DNA from: Variovorax ginsengisoli
Lineage (GTDB): Bacteria; Pseudomonadota; Gammaproteobacteria; Burkholderiales; Burkholderiaceae_C
Length of the DNA: 64,000 nucleotides
NCBI RefSeq assembly: GCF_006438845.1
Contig: NZ_RCZJ01000003.1
Coordinates: 464,353 to 528,352 of the forward strand
Reading direction: 5' to 3'
The position numbers and the translations under genes were made by a program. This document shows positions 17,894 to 26,799 of this stretch, one piece after another (the stretch's first letter is position 1; the number at the start of each line of letters is the position of its first letter). Below the pieces are notes generated by a model. The model was given only the letters and a program-made list of their open reading frames with translations. It had not been told where the DNA came from and searched no databases.

Positions 17894-18787
17894 CTAGCGC
17901 GAGGGCAGGTAGCGCGAGGGATCGACCGGTTTGCCCTGGCGACGGATCTCGAAATGCAGCTTCACGCGGTCTGCGTCGCTGTTGCCCATCTCGGCAATCT
18001 TCTGGCCCTTTTGCACCGACTGGTCCTCCTTCACCAGCAGCGCCTGGTTGTGCGCGTAGGCAGTGAGGTAGGTGTTGTTGTGCTTCAGGATGATCAGGTT
18101 GCCATAGCCGCGCAATCCTGCGCCAGCGTAGACCACGCGCCCATCGGCGGCGGCAAGCACGGAGTCGCCCGCCTTGCCGCTGATATCAAGGCCCTTGTTC
18201 TTCGCCTCGTCGAAACCGGCGATCAGCGAACCGTGGGCCGGCCAGATCCAGCCCAGATCCTCGTCGCCAGACGCCGCAGCGGGCGCGGCCGCCGGCTTGG
18301 CCGGTGCGCTGGCTGGGGCGGAGGGCGCCGCGGCAACGATCGATGGCTGCGGAGTCACCGGTCGCGTGACGACGCCATTGGGCTCGACCGTTGCCGGTGC
18401 GGCGGCCGTCGTCGCGCCGGCCGATGGCGGCACGACGCGCAGCACCTGCCCGACCTCGATCAGGTCGGGGTTGTCCAGGCTGTTCCAACGCGCGATGTTC
18501 TGCCAGGTCTGGCCCGTCTCATTGGCAATGCGGCGAATGGTGTCGCCGGGGCGCACGGCGTAGTAGCCTGGCTTGCCGTAGTTTTCGATGCCGAGCAAGG
18601 GCTTGCCGGAGGCATCCGTCGTGATAGGCGGCATGCCCGGCGTGGAAGATGAAGTGCCGTTGGCGCGCGTCATGGTGCCGCGATCCTCGACAGGTGCGGG
18701 GCCACTCGGTGCGGCGCATCCCGCAATCACGAGCATCGACGCCAGCGTCAAACCGGCCAACCAGCCCCGATTGCCAAAACCCTGCAT
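17894..18787 (-). CDS. nlpD: NlpD-like LysM/M23 lipoprotein, amidase activator
   Basis: 297 residues from ATG 18787, which has GAAGGA seven to eight bases upstream. A TTG at 18808 overlapping pcm is less likely. Lipoprotein signal ends in LVIAGC. A LysM domain ([20 protein letters not shown]) binds peptidoglycan. After an Ala/Pro linker comes an M23 domain ([27 protein letters not shown]). The first zinc ligand His of active M23 enzymes is missing (NKGLDIS), as in E. coli NlpD, so it should activate an amidase for cell separation and not cut by itself. It is the last gene of surE-pcm-nlpD. Confidence 0.92.
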   Translation of the reverse strand: MQGFGNRGWLAGLTLASMLVIAGCAAPSGPAPVEDRGTMTRANGTSSSTPGMPPITTDASGKPLLGIENYGKPGYYAVRPGDTIRRIANETGQTWQNIARWNSLDNPDLIEVGQVLRVVPPSAGATTAAAPATVEPNGVVTRPVTPQPSIVAAAPSAPASAPAKPAAAPAAASGDEDLGWIWPAHGSLIAGFDEAKNKGLDISGKAGDSVLAAADGRVVYAGAGLRGYGNLIILKHNNTYLTAYAHNQALLVKEDQSVQKGQKIAEMGNSDADRVKLHFEIRRQGKPVDPSRYLPSR

Positions 18788-18804
18788 GTGTTCGTCCTTC
18801 ACCT

Positions 18805-19587
18805 TCAAGCAATCCCCGATTTTAGAGGGACAAAGTGGACCGCTTCGAGAATGCGGCGCTGCAGTCCCGTGACGGTTTTATCGATCACGACCAATGCCTG
18901 CCCTCCGGCCGCCGAATGCGTGGGCGCGACGATGCGCCCGCCGACCGCCAGCTGCTCGATCCATGCTTCCGGGACGGCCTCGCCGCCGGCTGCGGCAATG
19001 ATGCCGGCATAGGGTGCGCCCTTGGCATAGCCGACCATGCCGTCGCCCAGCAGCAAGTGCAGGGTTGCCAGACGAAACGGCCTGATGTTGGTGCGCGCCC
19101 GTTCGTGCAGACCGCGCAATCGCTCGATGCTGTAGACCTCGCTCGCGACATGGCTCAACACGGTCGCCTGGTACCCACAGCCGGTGCCGATCTCGAGCAC
19201 CCGGCCGAGTCGATCGTTGGGCTTGCCTGCCAGTGCAGGCGCCGCCAGCAGCAACTCGATCATCCGCGCGACGACATTGGGTTTCGAGATGGTCTGTCCC
19301 AGACCGATCGGCAGGCTGGTGTCTTCGTACGCCTGATTCACCAGCGCGCTGTCGACGAAGCGGTGACGTTCGACCGCACCCATCGCGCGCAGCACACGCG
19401 CGTCGGCGACGCCTTGCGCGGCCAGCCGCTGCACCATGCGCGCGCGTATCGCATCGGACGCCATCGACGGTGTGGCGGACACGAGCGGGCGCATCGGCAC
19501 CGACGGCTGACGGCCACGCGTCGCGGCCGACGCCGTGGGCGTGAGTCGGACAGGAAAGCCGGGACGTGAGGGCGGGGTGGTCGCCAT
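18805..19587 (-). CDS. pcm: Protein-L-isoaspartate O-methyltransferase
   Basis: 260 residues. It repairs isoaspartyl sites in aged proteins by SAM-dependent methylation. Key parts are VDSALVNQAYEDTSLPIGLGQTIS (substrate loop), VLEIGTGCGYQATVLSHVA (SAM site) and YSIERLRGLHERAR. About 50 N-terminal residues rich in Pro/Arg/Ala precede the family domain, which begins at RMVQRLAAQGV. The true start could therefore be internal (Met near residue 51). Its end lies 18 bases before the nlpD start and its beginning 58 bases after surE. Confidence 0.94.
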   Translation of the reverse strand: MATTPPSRPGFPVRLTPTASAATRGRQPSVPMRPLVSATPSMASDAIRARMVQRLAAQGVADARVLRAMGAVERHRFVDSALVNQAYEDTSLPIGLGQTISKPNVVARMIELLLAAPALAGKPNDRLGRVLEIGTGCGYQATVLSHVASEVYSIERLRGLHERARTNIRPFRLATLHLLLGDGMVGYAKGAPYAGIIAAAGGEAVPEAWIEQLAVGGRIVAPTHSAAGGQALVVIDKTVTGLQRRILEAVHFVPLKSGIA

Positions 19588-19645
19588 CAGCGCCGACTCC
19601 GGCGGCCAAGCCGCAAGATGCCAGTGCGAACCGAAGGCAGCGGCC

Positions 19646-20404
19646 TCACCGCAGCAGCCGCGTCACCGTCTCGCCCCATTGCCCGAGATTGGCGTGATCG
19701 GTGAGATCGATCTGAAGGGGCGTCAAGGCCACGTGACCCGCCGCGGTCGCATGAAAATCGGTGCCTTCGCCGCTGTCCTTGGCACTGCCGGCACCAGCGA
19801 TCCAGTACATCACGTCCCCGCGAGGACTCTCTTGCGTGATCACCTTCTCTGCCGCGTGCCGGCGGCCAAGGCGGCAGACCTTGATCGGCTTGAGCTCGTC
19901 GAACGGCAGGTTCGGAACGTTGACATTCAACAGCCATGCCGGACCATCGAGCATTCGCTCCCGCTCGATGCGTTCGACCAGGCGCCGAGCGACGCGTGCC
20001 GCCGACTCGACATGGGCCCAGCCCTTCTCGATCTGTGAGAAGGCGATCGCTGGGATACCGAAAAGATAGGCCTCCATCGCGGCGCCCACGGTGCCCGAGT
20101 AGATGGTGTCGTCGCCCATGTTCGCGCCGTTGTTGATGCCGGAGACCACCAGGTCGGGCCGGTAGCCGAGCACGCCCTTGAGCGCGATGTGCACGCAATC
20201 GGCAGGCGTGCCTGTCACGTAGCGAAATCCGTTGTGTGCGTCGTGCACATAGAGCGGTGCTGCCAACGTGAGCGCGTTCGACTTGGCGCTGTTGTTGTGC
20301 TCGGGGGCGATCACCTCGACGTCGGCGATGTCCTTGAGCGCATCGTGCAGCGCGACGATGCCTGGCGCCTGGAAGCCGTCGTCGTTGGAAATGAGTATCT
20401 TCAT
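19646..20404 (-). CDS. surE: 5'/3'-nucleotidase SurE
   Basis: 252 residues. The metal-binding start MKILISNDDGFQAPGI (Asp8, Asp9), NNSAKSNALT and SGINNGANMGDDTIYSGTVGAAMEA are all present, as in active SurE. It dephosphorylates nucleoside monophosphates and short polyphosphate with divalent metal. It heads the surE-pcm-nlpD operon. The ATG at 20404 is fixed by the conserved first residues, and upstream in-frame codons are not needed. Confidence 0.96.
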   Translation of the reverse strand: MKILISNDDGFQAPGIVALHDALKDIADVEVIAPEHNNSAKSNALTLAAPLYVHDAHNGFRYVTGTPADCVHIALKGVLGYRPDLVVSGINNGANMGDDTIYSGTVGAAMEAYLFGIPAIAFSQIEKGWAHVESAARVARRLVERIERERMLDGPAWLLNVNVPNLPFDELKPIKVCRLGRRHAAEKVITQESPRGDVMYWIAGAGSAKDSGEGTDFHATAAGHVALTPLQIDLTDHANLGQWGETVTRLLR

Positions 20405-20526
20405 GGCGTCTTTAAGTGCGCGATTGTAGGGGCCGTGCCGGTCACGACTGGGACAAGAGCCTTGGGACCGCCGCCCTATCATGGCCGCGCTTTACCGTCC
20501 GAACGACCCCTCGAAGGAGACTCTGC

Positions 20527-21513
20527 ATGCATGCCTGGCTTTGCGAAACCCCCACCGGCGTCGACGCCCTGACCTGGACCGAGCAACCTACGCCAACGCC
20601 GGGGCCAGGGCAAGCGCTGATCGAAATCAAGGCGGCAAGCCTGAACTTTCCGGATCTGTTGATCGTCCAGAACAAGTACCAGATCAAGCCGCCGTTGCCC
20701 TTTGTCCCCGGCTCCGAATATGCAGGTGTTGTGGTGGCGATCGGCGAGGGCGTCACACAGCTGCAGATGGGTCAGAACGTGGCCTGTCTGGCCGGCACGG
20801 GTGGGTTCGCCACGCATGTGCTGGCGCCCGCCGCACTTTGCATGCCTTTGCCGGAAGGCTTCGGACATGTCGACGCAGCCGCGTTCATCATGACCTACGG
20901 CACCTCTTGGCATGCCCTCATGGACCGCGCACAACTCAAGCCCGGTGAAACCGTGCTGGTGCTGGGTGCGGCGGGCGGCGTCGGCACGGCAGCGATCCAA
21001 ATCGCGAAGGCCGCGGGCGCCAAGGTCATCGCGGCCGCTTCGACCGATGAAAAGTGCGCGCTGTGCGAATCGATCGGTGCCGACGTCAGCATCAACTACA
21101 GCACGCATCCGTTGCCCGGCGCGTTTCGCGATGCCATCAAGGCAGCGACCGGTGGCAAGGGTCCAGACGTCATCTACGACCCGGTCGGCGGGGATTTCGC
21201 CGAACCGGCCTTCCGCTCGATCGGATGGCGCGGCCGCTATCTGGTCGTTGGATTCGCAGCGGGCGGTATTCCGACCCTGCCACTGAATTTGACGTTGCTG
21301 AAGGGTGCTTCGCTCGTCGGCGTCTTCTGGGGTGATTTCGCCAAGCGCGAGCCGCAGGCGAACGCGAAGATGATGGCGGAATTGGCAGTGTGGTACGCAG
21401 AGGGGAAAATCAAGCCTGTGATCGACCGAACCATGCCGATGGCTCAATTGAAGGACGCCTACACCCACATGGGATCACGTGGTGTGAAGGGCAAGCTGGT
21501 CATGGTCAACTGA
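20527..21513 (+). CDS. NADPH:quinone oxidoreductase family protein
   Basis: 328 residues. A zinc-free medium-chain dehydrogenase/reductase: GroES-like start (PGPGQALIEIKAASLNFPDLLI, FVPGSEYAGVV) and nucleotide site VLVLGAAGGVGTAAIQIAK. The Gly-rich site and downstream residues suit NADPH. No structural zinc Cys cluster is seen. Such enzymes reduce quinones or enoyl-type substrates, and the substrate is not predictable. Ribosome site GAAGGAG precedes ATG 20527. It is divergent from surE and followed by a strong terminator. Confidence 0.9.
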   Translation: MHAWLCETPTGVDALTWTEQPTPTPGPGQALIEIKAASLNFPDLLIVQNKYQIKPPLPFVPGSEYAGVVVAIGEGVTQLQMGQNVACLAGTGGFATHVLAPAALCMPLPEGFGHVDAAAFIMTYGTSWHALMDRAQLKPGETVLVLGAAGGVGTAAIQIAKAAGAKVIAAASTDEKCALCESIGADVSINYSTHPLPGAFRDAIKAATGGKGPDVIYDPVGGDFAEPAFRSIGWRGRYLVVGFAAGGIPTLPLNLTLLKGASLVGVFWGDFAKREPQANAKMMAELAVWYAEGKIKPVIDRTMPMAQLKDAYTHMGSRGVKGKLVMVN

Positions 21514-21530
21514 CTCGGCGTGCAATAGCA

Positions 21531-21555
21531 AAGGCCCGCAGCTGCGGGCCTTTTT
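21531..21555 (+). terminator. Terminator after the quinone oxidoreductase gene
   Basis: Stem AAGGCCCGCA/TGCGGGCCTT with a two-base centre, then a T run. It lies between convergent genes. Confidence 0.88.
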
Positions 21556-21587
21556 CATGAAACGAGAACCGCGCTTCGCGACGGCAC

Positions 21588-21938
21588 TTACTTGATTTCG
21601 TAATCGGACAGCGACTTGCCCGCGGCCAGTGCCTCGGTCACCCAACGCGGCTTGCGCCCGCGACCACCCGACCATGTTTCGCCAGCCGGACCGCGGTACT
21701 TCGCTGCAGCTTTAACAGGCGATGCCGTCACGCTGCGCTTACCGCCTGCAGCGGAACCACGCGACGAAAGCTTGAGGTCGGCGGCGGTCAAACCGTATTC
21801 GGCGATCTTTTGACGAAGTTCTTCGATGACGCCTGCACGCTCGTGATTGCGCAGTTCTTCGGCTTGCGCGCGCAATTGCGCAATGTGCTCTTCGTTCTTT
21901 TTGATCTGGGAATTGATGTCAGCGAGAGTGGAGGCCAT
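21588..21938 (-). CDS. H-NS family histone-like protein
   Basis: 116 residues. The N-terminal coiled coil (about 1-50, NSQIKKNEEHIAQLRAQAEELR) is for oligomerisation. A linker with Ser/Gly/Lys/Ala leads to the DNA-binding end TWSGGRGRKPRWVTEALAAG, the H-NS/BpH3/HvrA core that contacts AT-rich minor grooves. It is a nucleoid protein that silences AT-rich or foreign DNA. Its upstream region (21939-21990) is notably AT-rich compared with the window, which would allow self-binding. Confidence 0.9.
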   Translation of the reverse strand: MASTLADINSQIKKNEEHIAQLRAQAEELRNHERAGVIEELRQKIAEYGLTAADLKLSSRGSAAGGKRSVTASPVKAAAKYRGPAGETWSGGRGRKPRWVTEALAAGKSLSDYEIK

Positions 21939-22006
21939 TCAGGTATCCCGTTCGTTTGAAAGAAAAAATTCTAATTCAGAATTCAATACCTGCCCGCGCA
22001 CGAGCC

Positions 22007-22037
22007 AAAAAAAAAGCGCCCGTCTTACAACGGGCGC
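22007..22037 (-). terminator. Terminator after tRNA-His (minus strand)
   Basis: Stem GCGCCCG/CGGGCGC with an eight-base loop. On the minus strand it is followed by nine T, so it ends the transcript carrying tRNA-His. Confidence 0.85.
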
Positions 22038-22051
22038 ATTTAGCAAGCATT

Positions 22052-22128
22052 TGGGGTGGCTGATGGGACTCGAACCCACGACGACCAGAATCACAATCTG
22101 GGACTCTACCAGCTGAGCTACAGCCACC
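22052..22128 (-). tRNA. tRNA-His (anticodon GTG)
   Basis: The minus strand folds into a full cloverleaf: acceptor GGTGGCT with AGCCACC, D-arm AGCTCAGCTGG, anticodon loop TTGTGAT with anticodon at 22092-22094, and T-arm GGGTTCGAGTCCC. The extra 5' G and encoded CCA are typical for tRNA-His. It lies just downstream of ppiD. Confidence 0.97.
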
Positions 22129-22155
22129 GCAGAGCCTCGGATTGTAGCGTCAAAA

Positions 22156-24069
22156 TCAGCGTACGGATGCCACTCGCGCATCAACCGGGCGCGGCACCAG
22201 GATCTCTGCCTTGAAACGCTCTTTGAGCAGGTTGTAGTACGCGAGGTTCTCTGCAGCCGTGATCACCTGAACGAACTGCTCGTTTTCCTGCTTTGCCGCC
22301 TCGGCCGTGGGCGCTGTGCGCGGCACGAGCTTCACCACTTTGACCACGGCGTAACCTTCCTTGCCCAAATCCACGCCAACGAGCGCCGGCAGGCGCGTGG
22401 CATCGGCGCGCAGTGCGGCCTCGATGACCGGCAAAGATTGCGACTGCGCGTCCAAGCGTGACAGCGTCACCGGCGCGCCAAACGTCGCGCCCGCTGCATT
22501 GGCTTGCCAAGCCGCCAGCTTGGCTTCGCCCTCGGCCTTCGCGAGCGCAGCGGCGCGCTGGTCGACCAGCTGCGCGCGAACAGTGCTTTTGACCTCTGCG
22601 AGCGGCACCGCCCGCGCCGGCGAGTACTGCACGACGCGCCCCGAGGCGAGCTGGTTCGGACCGATCTCGATGGCCTCGGTGTTGTGCTTGCGCGAGAGCG
22701 ATTCAGGAGCGAACAGCGCGCCGAGGAAATTGGCGCTCGCCAATGGCCCCGTGACGCCAGCGGCCGGCGTGCGCGCGACGTTGCTCGCCTTGCGGATCGT
22801 CAGCTTCAACTTGTCGGCGGCGGGTTGCAGGCTGTCCGGCTGCTGGTACACAGCGTCGGTGAAAGCCTCTGCCGCTTTCGCAAACTCTTGCGTCGCCTGT
22901 TGGCCGCGCACTTCGTTTTCAATGGCGGCACGCACTTGCTCGAAAGGCTGAAGCACCGCCGGCTTGATGTCTTTCAGCATGATCACGTGATAGCCGAACT
23001 CGCTCTCGACGACATTGCTGATCTCGCCTTTCTTGAGCGCGAACATTGCATCTTCGAATGGTTTGACCATCGCCCCGCGCGCGACGAAGTCGAGATCGCC
23101 GCCCTTCTCTGCCGAGCCGGGGTCTTGCGAATTCTTGCGCGCCACATCGGCAAAGCTCGCCGGCGTTTTCTTCACTTCAGCCATCAATTGCTCCGCCTTG
23201 GCCCGTGCGGCATCGCGATCGGACTTGGACGCACTTGCAGGTGCAGTGATCAAGATGTGGCTGGCCCGACGTTCCTCCGGCGTGCCAAAGCGCGCCCCGT
23301 TTTGCTCGTAATAGCTCTTGAGGTCGGCGTCGCTCACCGAAATGTTCTTCTTCGCGGCATCCAGGTCGAGCACCAGATATTCGACGTCGGCCTGCTCGGG
23401 GGCCTGGAATTGCGAAGCATGTTCCTTGTAATAGGCCTCGATGTCCGCATCGCTCGGTGTGACCTTGCTCTTGAAGTCAGCAGGATTGAATCGCACCATC
23501 TGAACCTCACGCCGGTCGTAGAACGCATTCAGCGTCGCTTGTGCCTGGGCTGGCGTTGCAAAGGCAGTGCCCGAAACACCCAACAGAACCTGCTGCGTGG
23601 CCAGGTCGGAGCGCACCGCGGCTTCGTACTGCTCTGGCGTGCGGCCAGTTGCCATCATGAAGCGCTCACGGTCGAACTTGCCGTCTGCGGTTCGGAACGA
23701 CGCGAGGCTCGTGTCTTCTGCGAACAACCGGGAAAGCCGGTCTTCGGACACCGTCATGTTCGACTTCGCGGCGGCTGCGGCCAGCACGCGATCGCGCACC
23801 ATGCGCTCGAGCGTCGCGTAGCGCGCTGCATCCGAATCGAGCGTCGCCGCCTCGATGTTGGGCATCTGGCGGCGAATGCGATCCACCTCGTTGCGATGCT
23901 GTTGATCCCATTCAGGCCGCGTGATGTCGTGACCGTCGACACGGGCGACCTTTTCGCCCTTTTGATCGCCCTGGTAACGATCCACACCGAACAACACGAA
24001 AGACGGAATGATCAGTACGAACAAGACGCCCATGACGATCTTGTTGTACTTGCGGAAGAACTCGAACAT
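22156..24069 (-). CDS. ppiD: Periplasmic folding chaperone PpiD (SurA N-terminal and parvulin domains)
   Basis: 637 residues from ATG 24069, where the product begins MFEFFRKYNKIVMGVLFVLI. A single N-terminal membrane anchor (about 11-29) tethers a long periplasmic part. A SurA-like chaperone domain (about 35-180) precedes one parvulin domain (about 265-370, RRASHILITAP, GDLDFVARGAMVKPFEDAMF, ESEFGYHVIMLKDIKP). A large C-terminal chaperone-like region follows. It assists proteins leaving the Sec channel. Neighbours tRNA-Val and hupB are the usual ones in betaproteobacteria. Confidence 0.95.
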   Translation of the reverse strand: MFEFFRKYNKIVMGVLFVLIIPSFVLFGVDRYQGDQKGEKVARVDGHDITRPEWDQQHRNEVDRIRRQMPNIEAATLDSDAARYATLERMVRDRVLAAAAAKSNMTVSEDRLSRLFAEDTSLASFRTADGKFDRERFMMATGRTPEQYEAAVRSDLATQQVLLGVSGTAFATPAQAQATLNAFYDRREVQMVRFNPADFKSKVTPSDADIEAYYKEHASQFQAPEQADVEYLVLDLDAAKKNISVSDADLKSYYEQNGARFGTPEERRASHILITAPASASKSDRDAARAKAEQLMAEVKKTPASFADVARKNSQDPGSAEKGGDLDFVARGAMVKPFEDAMFALKKGEISNVVESEFGYHVIMLKDIKPAVLQPFEQVRAAIENEVRGQQATQEFAKAAEAFTDAVYQQPDSLQPAADKLKLTIRKASNVARTPAAGVTGPLASANFLGALFAPESLSRKHNTEAIEIGPNQLASGRVVQYSPARAVPLAEVKSTVRAQLVDQRAAALAKAEGEAKLAAWQANAAGATFGAPVTLSRLDAQSQSLPVIEAALRADATRLPALVGVDLGKEGYAVVKVVKLVPRTAPTAEAAKQENEQFVQVITAAENLAYYNLLKERFKAEILVPRPVDARVASVR

Positions 24070-24107
24070 GCTTGAAGGCTCTCTGTGTGACGATGCCGGA
24101 GGGCAAA

Positions 24108-24135
24108 ACAAAAAAGGCGAACTCGTGTTCGCCTT
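24108..24135 (-). terminator. Terminator between tRNA-Val and ppiD (minus strand)
   Basis: Stem AAGGCGAAC/GTTCGCCTT with loop TCGT. On the minus strand it is followed by six T, a G and four more T. It separates the tRNA-Val transcript from ppiD. Confidence 0.85.
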
Positions 24136-24144
24136 GTTGCCGGG

Positions 24145-24220
24145 TGGTGGGTGCTGAGGGGCTCGAACCCCCGACCTACGCCGTGTAAAGGCGCCGCTCT
24201 ACCAACTGAGCTAAGCACCC
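24145..24220 (-). tRNA. tRNA-Val (anticodon TAC)
   Basis: The minus strand gives acceptor GGGTGCT/AGCACCC, D-arm TAGCTCAGTTGG, anticodon loop TTTACAC with anticodon at 24185-24187, T-arm GGGGGTTCGAGCCCC and encoded ACCA. It is located 17 bases after the hupB stop. Confidence 0.97.
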
Positions 24221-24237
24221 CCGTTGGGAGAAGTATC

Positions 24238-24510
24238 TCAGTTCAGCGCGTCTTTGAGCGCCTTGCCGGGACGGAACTTCGGGATCTTGGCGGCCTTGAT
24301 TTTAATCGCGTCGCCGGTGCGCGGATTGCGACCGGTGCGTGCAGCACGTTTACCGACAGCGAAAGTACCGAAACCGACGAGCGACACGGAGTTGCCCTTC
24401 TTGAGCGTCGTACGAATCGCGCCGATGGTGGACTCGAGTGCGCGCGTGGCGGCGGCTTTGGAGATATCGGCGTTTTTCGCGATGTGCTCAATCAGTTCGG
24501 TCTTGTTCAC
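24238..24510 (-). CDS. hupB: DNA-binding protein HU-beta
   Basis: 90 residues, exact HU length. It begins [21 protein letters not shown] and carries the DNA-clasping arm [31 protein letters not shown] with the Arg-Asn-Pro tip that kinks DNA. It compacts the nucleoid and supports replication and recombination. It is followed by tRNA-Val and ppiD on the same strand. The 224 bases upstream (24511-24734) hold no other gene that I can see. Confidence 0.97.
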   Translation of the reverse strand: MNKTELIEHIAKNADISKAAATRALESTIGAIRTTLKKGNSVSLVGFGTFAVGKRAARTGRNPRTGDAIKIKAAKIPKFRPGKALKDALN

Positions 24511-24734
24511 GAGGGCCCCTCAAAGGAAAAGTGGATCGATGTCGTCAGATGCATGGCCGGTTCGTGATGGAACGGTCGGCGCGCTTCGGCGCGGCATGTG
24601 CGGGCAGCTCTGACTTGTCGGCAGCGGACCGCCGACAAGGATTACAACCACAGGGCTACGGGGTGTCAATCGTTCACACGCCCGCGCAGCCGTGCGGGGA
24701 GCGCGATTTTAGAGGGGTTTCGTGAACTCGTTTT

Positions 24735-25820
24735 TCAGAGTGCGTCGGCAATGGCGCGACCGAGATCGGTGGTGCTCGCCGAGCCGCCGATGTCGGCGGT
24801 GCGGGGTGCGCCGCTTTGGGGCGCGAGCACCTTTTCGATCGCAGCCAGGATCGCATCGTGTGCATCCTTGTGGCCGAGAAACTCGAGCATCATCGCGCCG
24901 CACCAGATCTGGCCGATCGGGTTAGCGATGCCCTTGCCCGCAATGTCGGGCGCGGACCCGTGCACCGGCTCGAACAGAGAAGGCGTGGTTCGTTCCGGGT
25001 TCAGATTGGCGCTGGGCGCGATGCCGATCGTGCCCGTGCACGCGGGGCCCAGGTCCGACAGGATGTCGCCGAAGAGATTGCTCGCGACCACCACATCGAA
25101 GAAGTCCGGGCGCTGCACGAAATGCGCGGTCAGGATGTCGATGTGAAACTTGTCGAGCGTGATGCCGGGATAGTTCTTTCCCATCGCGGCCACACGTTCG
25201 TCCCAATAGGGCATCGTGATCGAGATGCCATTCGACTTGGTCGCACTGGTCAGGTGCTTCTTCGGACGCGACTGCGCAAGTTCGAAGGCGAACTTCAGCA
25301 CCCGATCGACGCCCACACGCGACATCACCGTTTCCTGCACCACGATCTCGCGCGGTGTGCCTTCGTACATGCGGCCGCCGATGCTCGAATACTCGCCTTC
25401 GGTGTTCTCGCGCACGATGTACATGTCGATCTCGCCGGGCTGGCGCGGCGTGCCGTCGCGGCGCACCACAGGCGCGATGATGCCGGGCATGAGCCGCGCG
25501 GGGCGGAGGTTGATGTACTGATCGAACTCGCGGCGAAACAACAGCAGCGAGCCCCACAGGGAGATGTGGTCTGGAATCTTCTCTGGCCAGCCGACCGCAC
25601 CGAAATAGATGGCGTCGTGGCCGCCGATCTGGTCTTTCCAGTCGTCCGGAAGCATCTTGCCGTGCTTCTCGCAGTAGTCCCAGCTCGAAAAGTCGAAGTG
25701 GTCGAACTTCAGGTCGATCCCGAACTTGCGTGCCGCGGCGTCGAGCACGCGGATACCCTCGGGCATGGTTTCCTTGCCGATGCCGTCGCCGGCGATGACT
25801 GCGATGCGATGGGTGGTCAT
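24735..25820 (-). CDS. ttuC: Tartrate/D-malate dehydrogenase (decarboxylating family)
   Basis: 361 residues from ATG 25820. This is an isocitrate/isopropylmalate dehydrogenase-type enzyme: VIAGDGIGKETMPEG (start of the fold), YINLRPARLMPG (substrate Arg residues), IVRENTEGEYSSIGGR, TKSNGISITMPYWDE and the NAD site FEPVHGSAPDIAGKGIANPI. Sequence and length fit the tartrate dehydrogenase/D-malate dehydrogenase group (DmlA, TtuC), which oxidises tartrate, D-malate or related diacids with NAD and Mn2+. The exact substrate is uncertain. It follows a dehalogenase gene by 26 bases on the same strand. Confidence 0.9.
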   Translation of the reverse strand: MTTHRIAVIAGDGIGKETMPEGIRVLDAAARKFGIDLKFDHFDFSSWDYCEKHGKMLPDDWKDQIGGHDAIYFGAVGWPEKIPDHISLWGSLLLFRREFDQYINLRPARLMPGIIAPVVRRDGTPRQPGEIDMYIVRENTEGEYSSIGGRMYEGTPREIVVQETVMSRVGVDRVLKFAFELAQSRPKKHLTSATKSNGISITMPYWDERVAAMGKNYPGITLDKFHIDILTAHFVQRPDFFDVVVASNLFGDILSDLGPACTGTIGIAPSANLNPERTTPSLFEPVHGSAPDIAGKGIANPIGQIWCGAMMLEFLGHKDAHDAILAAIEKVLAPQSGAPRTADIGGSASTTDLGRAIADAL

Positions 25821-25846
25821 GATGAAAGTCCTCTGAATTTTCTGTC

Positions 25847-26725
25847 TCAGGATTGAAAGAAGGCGAGCGATTCGCGCACCACGTCGTCGGGTGCTTCCTC
25901 GGGCACGTAGTGGCCGCAGGGCACAGTGCCGCCCGACACATCGGCGGCGCACTCACGCCACAGCGCGAGCACGTCGAAACACTGGCCGACCACGCCGTTC
26001 GCGCCCCACAACACGCGCAGGGGCTGCGTGAGACGGCGGCCCGCCGCAAGGTCCTCGCGGTCGTGCACCAGGTCGATCGACGCCGACGCGCGGTAGTCCT
26101 CGCACACCGCTTCGGCAGACCCGGGCAACGCCGCGCAGCGCTCGTATTCCGCCAGCGCCTCGGCCGAGAACGGCGCGAGGCCGGCATGCCGCCCGCCCAT
26201 CACGCTGCGCACATAGCGCACCGGGTCGGAAGCGATCAGGGCTTCGGGCAACGGCGGCGGCTGAATCAGGAAGAACCAGTGCCAGTAGGCGCGCGCGAAG
26301 GCTTCGGACGTGTTCGCGTACATGGCGAGCGTCGGCGCGATGTCCAGCAGGAGCAAGCGTTCGACCTGCGCCGGATGGTCGGCGGCCAGGCGATGCGCGA
26401 CGCGCGCTCCGCGGTCGTGCGCCAGCACCTGAAAGCGATCGAAGCCGTGGTGGCGCATCACCGCCACCGCATCGAGCGCCATCTCACGCTTGCTGTAGGG
26501 CCGATGCGCGTCGTCCGACGGCGGTCGGCCGGAATCGCCGTAGCCACGCAGATCCATCAGCACCACGGTGAAGCGGGACGCGAGCGCGGGCGCCACGCGA
26601 TGCCAGATCGCATGCGTCTGCGGGTGGCCGTGCAGTAGGAGCAACGGTCGCCCACGCCCGCCGATGCGACCGTGCAACCGGATGCCATCTCTCAGCACAT
26701 CGAAAGGAGTGAATTCGTCGAGCAC
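25847..26725 (-). CDS. Haloacetate dehalogenase-like alpha/beta hydrolase
   Basis: 292 residues from GTG 26725. TTG 26767 would add 14. Pattern and spacing match fluoroacetate dehalogenases: nucleophile and halide-side Arg in HDRGARVAHR (Asp104, Arg105, Arg108), general-base partner Asp128 (LLDIAPT), halide cradle His149-Trp150 and Tyr211 (CEDYRA), and catalytic His272 (CGHYVPEEAPD). The complete set suggests hydrolytic removal of F, Cl or Br from haloacetates, giving glycolate. It pairs with the tartrate/malate dehydrogenase gene and is divergent from a LysR gene. Confidence 0.88.
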   Translation of the reverse strand: MLDEFTPFDVLRDGIRLHGRIGGRGRPLLLLHGHPQTHAIWHRVAPALASRFTVVLMDLRGYGDSGRPPSDDAHRPYSKREMALDAVAVMRHHGFDRFQVLAHDRGARVAHRLAADHPAQVERLLLLDIAPTLAMYANTSEAFARAYWHWFFLIQPPPLPEALIASDPVRYVRSVMGGRHAGLAPFSAEALAEYERCAALPGSAEAVCEDYRASASIDLVHDREDLAAGRRLTQPLRVLWGANGVVGQCFDVLALWRECAADVSGGTVPCGHYVPEEAPDDVVRESLAFFQS

Positions 26726-26799
26726 GCTTCGATTGTGCTTGGCTCTTCGAGAGCCTTCAAGCAACAATCACCAAATTGATTATTTCCCTTTAGGCTTGA

